Positions 55,638 through 64,000 of a stretch of DNA of 64,000 bases are shown here, in pieces (positions within the stretch are counted from its first letter, which is position 1; each line of letters opens with the position of its first letter). A program made the position numbers and the translations under genes. Origin of the DNA: Scatophagus argus. Lineage: Eukaryota > Chordata > Actinopteri > Scatophagidae. Location of the stretch: assembly GCF_020382885.2 (NCBI RefSeq), contig NC_058504.1, positions 22,743,545-22,807,544 on the forward strand, read 5' to 3'. The notes beneath the pieces were generated by a model, which saw only the letters and a list, made by a program, of their open reading frames with translations, ran no database searches and was not told where the DNA came from.

Positions 55638-58517
55638 GGATACCTGGATACTGTTAGAATCATGTGAACGACCAGATTTCCCATGCTCCACATATCCTAA
55701 ATAAGATCAAAACCAGGACACTGATGTGCATGTAAATGTACTCAGTCAGTCATCAGCGCCACCAACAGAAAATCTGTCCAATGTTTCAGTTAATGGCAGG
55801 AAATCTCTACACCTCAATCAATCAACCAAGCAGATGATAAAACTGACAGACTTTTTTTCTGTTGTTCAGGTGTTCGTCCTTTCCAGTGTCTGTACTGTGA
55901 CTACTCCAGTTCACAGAAGACCCACCTGACCCGACACATGAGGACTCACTCCGGTCAGTTGTCCACAATTGTTCCTTTGCTGGAAAAAACCCTTCATTTG
56001 TAGATGTGACTCAAAAAAAATATTGTAAAAGTTAAAATAAACAGTAAAGCTAGTACAGTAGTAGTTATAGTAGAGGATTATGACTAAAAGATTGTTATAA
56101 TTGTGTTTTTTCTTGTTTTCACTCTGTAAACATGTTTGTGTTGCTCTCACTTAAGCACTCGATGTGGGATTGACATGGTAAAGTGATTAGCATTAGCATC
56201 CACATGCTGTGACCTTCTGTGTTGTGTTGTGCTCCTGTCTGAGGTGTTCACACCAGAGCAGATCAGGCTGGAACCACACCTGTGTTTTCAGGTTTATCTG
56301 TTCTGGTGTGAAACTTCCTGCATGAGAGATTTTAGACTGTTAGTGAGTGTTACATGGTCTCTATGAAATTAGATGATCTTCCAATAATTTTCACAATTAG
56401 TGGATTAATTGTTTAGTCTTTGTGAATGTGAAAGAACTATGAAAAATACAGAATTTCCCAGAGTCCAGTGTGACATTTATTGATATCAGCTGATAGTTCC
56501 TCAGATGTATCAGTCAGACTCCCTTGCTGCATGAAACCCTTTGGTGTCTTGCCTGTGCGCTGTCACATTGTGCACTGCGGTATTTTGACATCTTCTAACC
56601 TTCTTGTGTGCAGGAGAGCGTCCTTTCAAGTGTGAGAGTTGTAATTACCTGGCAGCCAACCAGCATGAGGTGACCCGCCATGCCCGGCAGGTCCACAATG
56701 GCCCCAAACCTCTCTCCTGCCCATACTGCGAGTACAAGACTGCAGACCGCAGCAACTTCAAGAAGCATGTTGAACTCCACCTTAACCCTCGTCAGTTCCT
56801 CTGCCCTCTCTGCAAGTATGCCGCCTCCAAGAAATGTAACCTGCAGTACCACATCAAGTCCAGGCACTCCGGCTGCAACGTCTCCATGGACATCTCCAAG
56901 GTCAAACTGCGTGTCAAAAAACCTGGTCCTGATGGCACAGAGGAAAACTCCAGAGCAAACAAGAGTGACAATTCATCCAATGTCGAGGACTTCGACATGG
57001 ACGAGGACAGTGGTGACGCGGACGAGGGTATGGAAGCAAGTCCAATCAATCTGTCAATCAGAAAGAGCAGCCGGCCCAGCATCAGCCAGCCATTGCACAG
57101 TGAAGTGCCTGACAAAATTCAGAAGAAAGCCAATGTCACTTCAGAGAAGGAAAAAATACCAAAAGCGAAGGAACCAGAGAAAAAGGTCACAACAAGGCAA
57201 AAGAAGGTTGAAAAGGTCAAGGAGAATCTCCTGGAGAATGCACCTGTTAAAGAAATCCAAACAGAGACAGTGACACCTGCTGTAAATCCAGCCAACAAGG
57301 CAAAGAGACGAGTCAAGAAACACCCGGCAGAGAAAACAACTGCCCGCAATCAAGTGGAAGTAACTGAATCCGAAGACCAAATGCAGCAACCCGATCAACA
57401 AAGATCGGAGGAGGAAAGAGAGGAGAGGCAAAAAGCTGAGAACAAGGAAGCAAAGTTGCAGCTGGAGAATGGGAAAGAACATCAAAAGAATGATGTCAGT
57501 GGAAAAGAGAACAAAAGCCTCAGTAAGCTCAGGAAGTCTGGATTGAAGAAGTCAGAAAAAATACCAGAACATGTTGAGGAAGCTCCGCAGAAACTGGAGA
57601 GCTCTGAGAAAATTCAAAAAGAAAAAGTGGTCAAAGAAAAACCTGCAAAGAGGAAAGCAGCAGAGGCCCTTGATCTTTCTAGAAAATCCTCGTCTGAGAC
57701 TCCATCCAAAACCAGGCGACCAAAAGCCACTACTGCAGAGATGCTGCAGTTGAAACCCACTTCAGAAAATACTCAAAAGATAAACGACACTACTCAGATG
57801 CCACACAGGTCCAGTGGGACAACCCCCGTGAAGCAGAAGAAGACCAGGAGCACCAGCAAGAAAGCCACAGGCCTTCAGCAAGCCGTGGTTCCGGTTAAAG
57901 ACAAGAAAGCTTCCATCAACAGTTCACCCACAGACACTCCAGAAGAATCCTCTCAGCCAGACAACCCAAAACTAACCATAATCCCAGAGTTCCAACCGAC
58001 TGAAAACAGTTCGGCACAGAAGAATCCTTCTACGGATCAAACAACTCCAGTAGTACCAGAAAAGGTTCCGAACAAACCCCCAGAAAAGATGGAAGTTTCA
58101 CCCACCTGCAGCTCAGGTGAGGACACTCCATCTCCAGCTGAAGACTGCCCTCCTCCAACTTTTCTTAAACCCACATCTCCACCTCCTCTGGTGCTTCCAG
58201 GCCAGCGCAGCAAACCCACTGATCCAGAGGACGATGAGGGCATCCACAGCAGCCATGAAGGGGGAAGTGACATCAGTGACAGTGCCTCTGAAGGCAGCGA
58301 CGACTCTGGCCTCAATGGCAATGGCGCCGGGTCAGGTAAGATGGCCAACGACCCTGAAACGCCCACTGAAGAGATCCCAACACCGACTGAGCTGAAGAGT
58401 CACTTGTGCATCTTCTGTGACCGTACATTCCCTTTGGAGATGGAGTATCGCCGCCACCTGAACCGCCATCTCGTCAACGTCTACTACATGGATAACACAA
58501 ACAAAGGACAGAAATAG
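53790..58517 (+). CDS. rest: RE1-silencing transcription factor (REST/NRSF)
   Basis: Five coding exons: 53,790-54,043, 54,362-54,955, 55,435-55,595, 55,870-55,953 and 56,614-58,517, total 2,997 nt (998 aa) with all phases closing. REST binds RE1 sites and represses neuronal genes in non-neuronal cells through SIN3/HDAC (N-terminal) and RCOR1/LSD1 (C-terminal) complexes. The sequence shows an N-terminal helix [14 protein letters not shown] (35-48) equivalent to the SIN3-binding segment. Finger 1 is at 179-201 and finger 2 at 254-275 ([22 protein letters not shown]). Fingers 3-8 follow through [19 protein letters not shown]. Then comes a long Lys/Glu/Pro-rich region of low complexity and a final C2H2 finger at about 961-983 ([11 protein letters not shown]...RRHLNRH), the RCOR1-contact finger. 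All nine fingers keep their C2H2 residues. A Thr/Ala-rich tract precedes finger 1. The neighbour noa1 is convergent, as in mammals. Confidence 0.96.
55600..55634. repeat. (CA)n microsatellite in a rest intron
   Basis: Starts within ten bases of the donor of the finger 3-4 exon (55,595|GTAGGAT). Confidence 0.93.
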
Positions 58518-59690
58518 GGATCTGTATCCATGCAGCACAGTATGCGTACATCTCGTTGCATAAGCTTTGGATTCTGGCGCTCAGTCTCTAACACGTTAGC
58601 TGATTATTACCAACTGTCTCTTGATACTGGTGGTCCATATCAATACACAAGTGCCTGTACTCTAAGGGACGGTTATATAAACTCTCTGTAGTCCTCATAA
58701 GAAGGAGGTCTAAGCACCAGCACTATCAGTGTTTTGTGAAAGATGCTAAGCTCACTTTTTCCAGCTGAGTTTGAGAGACCAAATTGAGGTCAAAATAGCT
58801 TTTTGGAACCTTTCAGTTGCTGATTTTTATTGTTCTTTTTGCAGCTGTATGAGTTTGATCTTTTGATTGAACAGTGTCAGTTTTGGAAAACTCTTTTATC
58901 TCACCAATAGAATTTCCAGGTCACACCAAATTTGGTACATGAAGCCTTGATCCACTGCACCTTTTTTTGTTAAATGTCTTCCCATTTTGTCTAAATCTGA
59001 CATCAACTGGAGTTATTACACAGTTTTAGTATTAGCGCACCAATGGATGATGTCAGATGTCACCAGATCTGATATTCTGATCTAAAATGCTCTTCTCAAT
59101 TGTTGAACTAGTGAAAATCTGATGATGTTGCCAGTTTTCTTGTGTTGCCATCTAGTGTCCTTCCAGAGAACAGTCCTCAGGTTCTGTTTGGTTCAAGGAC
59201 TCAAGTAAACCTGCATGCAGGTCTGGTTTTATCAGGTCTGCTTTGCTAAGTGGCAGCTCTCTAATGTCCAGCCTGTGTATCAGGAATTGATCATGTTCTT
59301 ACATAAAACAAAACGTTTTATTCATAAAGTTTTTTTATTCAGATCAAACAAACCTTCTGTTCTGTTGACTTTATGACTTTGTGTACTACATGTAGGTGGA
59401 CGTTTTTTCTTTCTTGTGTAGACCATTTTTGTCAGTCAAAAGAATCAAAGATTTCATGACCACAGATCTTTCAGCAGGATGTTGACTTCATTTCGTTTAA
59501 TTTCATGCCACTTCTGAAAATGTTTAAACTAAGGGTGCTCTTGTCACAGATAAACAACATTGTGTTTTTACTTCATCATCATCTGTGGTTATTGGCGTAA
59601 TGAAACGCCACTGAAATGGTGAGGAAATATAAAGAATCTGTAAAGAACAGAATTAATAAAAAATAAATAGGACACAGAATTTAGTAAGGC
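58518..59690 (+). other. rest: Probable rest 3' UTR
   Basis: AT-rich, without coding potential, running from the stop codon to the tandem AATAAA signals. GCCATCTAGTGT near 59,147 weakly resembles a CTCF core (12 of 14). I see no repeats in it. Confidence 0.4.
59655..59667 (+). terminator. rest: Candidate rest poly(A) signals
   Basis: Two AATAAA hexamers (59,655 and 59,662) about 1.14 kb after the stop. Further AATAAA-like hexamers lie downstream (for example near 61,365), so a longer 3' UTR is possible. Confidence 0.35.
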
Positions 59691-60456
59691 AGAATTTGGT
59701 TGGTCACTGGTCACTGCTTGTATCTGCTTACTTTCATCCCTGACACAAGTTTGGTCAAATGTACAAATTCAAAAGTACATTTACTTCCAAAATCCACTCA
59801 GCCGAAGTACTTCAGTACATGTACGTACTGTTAACTGATTGATCGGAGCACCCTTAGTTCACACTGTCTAACATGACTGGGTGTAAGGCAGTCAGTCAGG
59901 AACCTTTCACTCTGTCACAAACTGCTGGGGTTGTTGTAATGTACTGTGTGTAGTTCAAAAGGTGGTTTGTCCAAATACTCATTTTTATGACAAGTTGCTT
60001 TCCCATTTTTAAAAACATTCAGTGCTTTTGACAATCAGTTTTATCTTTTATCTTTGAGAGTAACTGGTGAAGTGAAAGTTGTTCTGATAGATTTTGTTTG
60101 TTTTTGGATGGATAGTTGAAGAAGTGCACGTTTGTCTTACAAGTAGACGATCGCCTGTTTGGTTTCTGTGCTGTAATGTGGCTTTATAGAAACGTTTTCC
60201 TGGCAACATGTACAGTGTGAATATTTGTTGACTTTCAACTCTGACACCATTCATGCACAGTGGGGACACTGTATCTGATCGGTTAAACCTGACTATTGTA
60301 ATCCATCACATTTTATTTCTTCATTCCAAATTTAGAACCACATTTTCTGTGCTGACAGACCATCAGTCTAAACGTACTGGTGTTTCTGGTTTGTTTCCTT
60401 GTAAATAATTCTGTGCAATATTCCTTTTAGTTGAAAAGCCAAAGTGTAAGTGGAGC

Positions 60457-60499
<43 letters not shown>

Positions 60500-61790
60500 G
60501 CACTCATGTTGATGTTCCTGAGTCTGATCTGTTTCTGCTGTCCACCAGCAGGACATGAAAAGAAATTAAACACTGGGAATCAGTGCGTCATAAGTTTGAA
60601 CAACAAAAAAAAAAATTGCCAAAACATAATTGTGAGAACATCAGACGTTTATATTTTCATGGCAGTAACATCCTTCCATTGTTTTCTATGTGCTTATATA
60701 CTATTGTATTGTATGTTAATGTGTATCTGTAACCACAATGCAGTGACATAAATTAGGTAAACATTAAAGCATAAAAATGGTGGGGGTTTTTTTTTTTTAG
60801 CTTTTTGTTATAACTTTTTGTGACTTGACTAAAACCAACTGAGGCTGTAACTTTTTATTTTCATTTATCTTCATTTATTTTGATAAATTTATTGATCATT
60901 TTGTCCTTCGATGTCCCAAAGGAGTTCAGTTAGTTGGAAGGTCAACTAATTGTTTCATTTCTAAAATGAAATTTATTCAACTAAAAAATATTCTTTAGTC
61001 TCAGTGCCTTCAACACCCATGACTGTAAATATTAAAAATGACATATTGCTTCATTACAGTAAACTCTGACAGTGTTGTCATTAGTTGATAAGAAAGCCAA
61101 AATAACACCATGTTTATTTTTAAGGACATGAACAGATCAATGAGTCTTCTTCCCGTTAGCTGTTGCCAAGCAACAGGATGGGTAATGAGCTTATCTTCCT
61201 TTAACAACCCGACTGTACTAATGGAAACTAATTTAACCTCCATGTAAATCACAAGTGTAGACTCTCTGAAGCTCTTTCTTCTCCTCACATACTAACACAG
61301 TGAGGTGTTATTTCACTTTGAGTTTAATCTGTATCACATCATAAACTTTGCTCCTTTTTTAAATAAAGATTTCCAAAATCAGCACATCAGATTTGTTTCT
61401 CTGTGTCAGTGTGGCAAATGCAGAAAACTATAGAACTCATTCAAAACAGTAAACACGTTCAGATTTTAATGTGCTGCTTCAAATGCAGAAGAAACGGAAG
61501 AAAATAAACACGTATACAAAAACGTGTTTACGTTCTTTAAAATATGTCTGTCACAGCAGGTTCCACTGCTGCATTCAAATACACATACTACCATACGATT
61601 TAATATGTCAGAAAATGATTCAGTATGTTCCAACACGTAGTATGTGACATGCAGTATGCCAAAAGTACTACAGTGTCTACTGCATCCAGCAGCATTTTGC
61701 TTTGTTCTTGTCTTGCTTTTTTCTGGCTTTTCTGACCCACAATCCTTTGTACGATGGAGGCTAACTCACGTGTCCTCTCTAAGGCTCACA
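59691..61790. other. Between the converging ends of rest and noa1
   Basis: AT-rich and non-coding. Contains the (TG)n at 60,459 and a 9-bp inverted repeat TAAACACGT/ACGTGTTTA at 61,505-61,530. A region rich in AGTATG/CATACT words (61,580-61,680) resembles a diffuse teleost repeat. Confidence 0.45.
60459..60497. repeat. (TG)n microsatellite
   Basis: Pure TG run downstream of the predicted rest 3' end. Confidence 0.95.
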
Positions 61791-61796
61791 TTTATT
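61791..61796 (-). terminator. noa1: Candidate noa1 poly(A) signal
   Basis: AATAAA on the minus strand about 260 bases past the noa1 stop. It would leave about 2.1 kb between the predicted ends of rest and noa1. Confidence 0.35.
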
Positions 61797-62053
61797 TCAA
61801 ATGTCCTGCTATGGACTGCAGCGGATGTATAAGCTTGAAGGTCAAAGTCCAAGGCGCAATTTTCTAATGCAGTAGTTGTATATACATACTGCATGTATGT
61901 ACACAAAGTATCACTGCCGTGACACTTTGTGTTCATTCAGACCACCACTGTCTATCTGTCTGCGTCCTCTGCAGCGGGACAGTCATATGTCCCTGTAGAA
62001 ACCCTCCTCCCACCTGTAGCTCTGACTGTCCACCTGTCTGAAGGCACCACACT

Positions 62054-63745
62054 TCATTTCTTCTTCTTCTTCTTCACCTGCAGACTCTCGGTTCCGCTGG
62101 CTGACAGTCCACTGTCCAGCAGCCCCATCGCTTTCGTGGTTTTGTATGCGGCAGACTTTCGGATGCGTTTTCCTTTCAGAGAGACAATGTGAGGAAGCAG
62201 CGGTGGCATCCTCAGACTGTAAGCTGCTGCCTCCGGACCATGAACCCTTAACAACACCTTCTCACCTTCTGCTGCCGTCACAGCCACCCAACCTGCGGAG
62301 ACACACAAACACAAGTCTGTTTGCAGGTCCATGAGTAGATGCCTTCTTCTTCCCGCGCGGTGACGCAGAAAGAAAATAGTTCCTATATGAAACTACTCAC
62401 AACGAGGTCTGTGGATTACCTAAGGAGGTCTAAGGATTCATGATTTCTGGATAGAGACATTGCTGTTGAGTTTTTCAAATGTATTTTTTTGGATGCTTTG
62501 AGCACCTTGCAAATTGCCATCTAGTTCCATTATATTTGGGACATCCAATATCTAAGAAAGCATGTCTACTGATTATCAGTCAGGTGTTTACCTGCAGATG
62601 ACAGTTTGATGTCAGCAACAGCCTCCAGGTAACCTCGACCCTCCAACCTGAACTCCTGTGGAGCCAGTGCTGGAAACTCCTTCATACGCTCTGACCCTCC
62701 CATAGGAACCTGAACACACCACCACAAGTGCATCAGTATGACTCATGATGTCTACTTCAGTGTCTTCTATAGTCTGTTCATACAGCTGACTGTGAACATG
62801 TGACCACAGGTGAAAGAGTCTCACCCCCAGCAGGACATGTCCCGCGTGCTTCTCATAAACACTGTCGGCCTTTTCCAAACTGGTGATGTGAACCGGGACT
62901 CGGCCGGAGGCCACGACCGAAAACCAGCAGGACTTCTCTCCCTGTGGGGAAGACAACAGCTGGCCATCAATAAATAAACCACACTAAGTGAGGCTGAAAT
63001 GCATTGCTGCTATCTGTATCACTACCATATCAACTGACACTGCAGCTGCCTCAACAACACTAACACAAGCAAATAACATTTTAACATTTTCAACAGTAAC
63101 ATGCTTACAGTAACAGTTAAATGCACCGATAAGCAAATAAAACCTGATTTCACTCAGGAGACCACCTGAACACTTTGCATTTGAGCAGCTTGCTAACAGA
63201 AGATGTGGACACAGAGTAGACATTTGGTGACTTTAAAAGAAATTCTAATAGCTAATATTAACAGATTTTTGTGTGGTGTGTGTTGAAGTTCTGACCTGCA
63301 AAAAGTCGATCCTGGCCAGAGCTCCCAGAAACAGACTCATACCGGGCTTCAGCACAAACGTCCGAGGGACGATGGCCTGAGAGGGAACCACTGACATCAC
63401 TTCCTGGTCTGTCAAAAGGCTGAGGATCTGAGAAAGACAGACATGGCGAGTGACAGATGGAGATATGCAGACAAACAGGAAGAGAGAGATAAGGAAATCA
63501 AACAGCACAAGAGCTCACAGCTGATTGCTCACGGGGTCTTAAATTTATCGAATTAAGTTGTACATGTTCTATGTGATTATTATTATTAGCAGTAGCAGTA
63601 GTAGTAGTTTGAAATATATAAAGCAGACAGAATAATAAGTATTTGCATCTCACATCCTTCTCCTTCATGATTCCCGGTGTGTCGAACAGCCAGTGAGCAT
63701 CTTTCAGCTCGTTGAAGGTGAACTCATCAGGTGACCTGCTGGGAG
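62054..63745 (-). CDS. noa1: Nitric oxide-associated protein 1, mitochondrial GTPase (3' part)
   Basis: Five 3' coding exons on the minus strand: 63,745-63,654, 63,427-63,296, 62,941-62,825, 62,709-62,592 and 62,292-62,054. They give 231 residues to the stop; upstream exons lie beyond the right edge. NOA1 is a YqeH-type, circularly permuted GTPase of the mitochondrial matrix linked to mitoribosome assembly and respiration (known for the family). Because of the permutation the G3 motif comes last in the G domain; it is seen here as LFDTPG. After it come [73 protein letters not shown] and [19 protein letters not shown], followed by a lysine-rich end. Exon phases all close. Tail-to-tail with rest, as in human REST-NOA1. 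Intact as far as it goes. Confidence 0.9.
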
Positions 63746-64000
63746 CTGAGAGGTCACACAGAGGTCAAAGGTCAGCAGGTTTTAAATGTGTTGCTCAGGT
63801 GGATTTCTTGTTTTCCCACTCAAACAAAAGCACAGGAAGACCTGGTGTCCTATCTCCTCATCACCACACGTCAACAGCATCATTTGGCTCACGCAGAATT
63901 GCAGACACTGCAGTGCTTCATTAGCAAGTTGTGAATAAAACAAACCGTGAGAAAACATTAAAGCTGTGAGAAGCAGAAGTCAACTACAATTCCCAAGTTT

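Noticed and set aside
1-64000. CRISPR array, operon, prophage or biosynthetic cluster
   Set aside because: None present: repeats are dispersed, microsatellite or fold-back types of a vertebrate genome, and all supported genes are spliced or single eukaryotic genes.

Overview
The window is nuclear DNA from a bony fish, most likely a percomorph teleost. It has spliced vertebrate genes with GT-AG introns, long (CA)n, (CT)n and (GATG)-like microsatellites, tRNA-derived SINEs with the 'CCCTTGAGCAAGG' body, and hAT, Harbinger-like and LINE fragments of teleost type. I see no operons, CRISPR arrays, free-standing tRNA or rRNA genes, or viral genes.

Layout. (1) 1-25,100 is mostly non-coding and surrounds one small developmental gene on the minus strand, neurog1 (CDS 12,970-13,593). 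It has a TATA box, an intron in its 5' UTR, and several blocks of complex, TAAT- and E-box-rich sequence on both sides that look like enhancers. (2) 25,251-26,441 is exosc3 on the plus strand, four exons, complete. Two good CTCF-core matches in divergent orientation (24,380 and 25,132) lie between the neurog1 domain and exosc3. (3) 32,316-48,912 is b4galt1 on the minus strand, six coding exons. Its introns carry two decayed hAT transposons, a Harbinger-like element with a SINE nested inside it, a fold-back element and LINE 3' ends. (4) 53,790-58,517 is rest (NRSF) on the plus strand, with five coding exons, nine zinc fingers and an N-terminal SIN3-type helix. Its presumed promoter holds a perfect CRE, and its first intron holds both halves of an RE1 silencer element at expanded spacing. 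(5) 62,054-63,745 is the 3' part of noa1 on the minus strand, tail to tail with rest; the gene runs off the right edge.

The genes do separate jobs: neuronal determination (neurog1), RNA exosome (exosc3), Golgi galactosylation (b4galt1), repression of neuronal genes (rest) and a mitochondrial GTPase (noa1). The only regulatory links the sequence suggests are possible self-regulation of rest through the split RE1, and possible insulation of neurog1 from exosc3 by the CTCF-like pair.

Gene structures are firm because exon phases close exactly: exosc3 735 nt, b4galt1 1,116 nt, rest 2,997 nt, noa1 fragment 696 nt in frame. Transcript ends, enhancer calls and repeat family names are less certain. 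I found no unknown multi-gene system here; the most interesting signals are regulatory.
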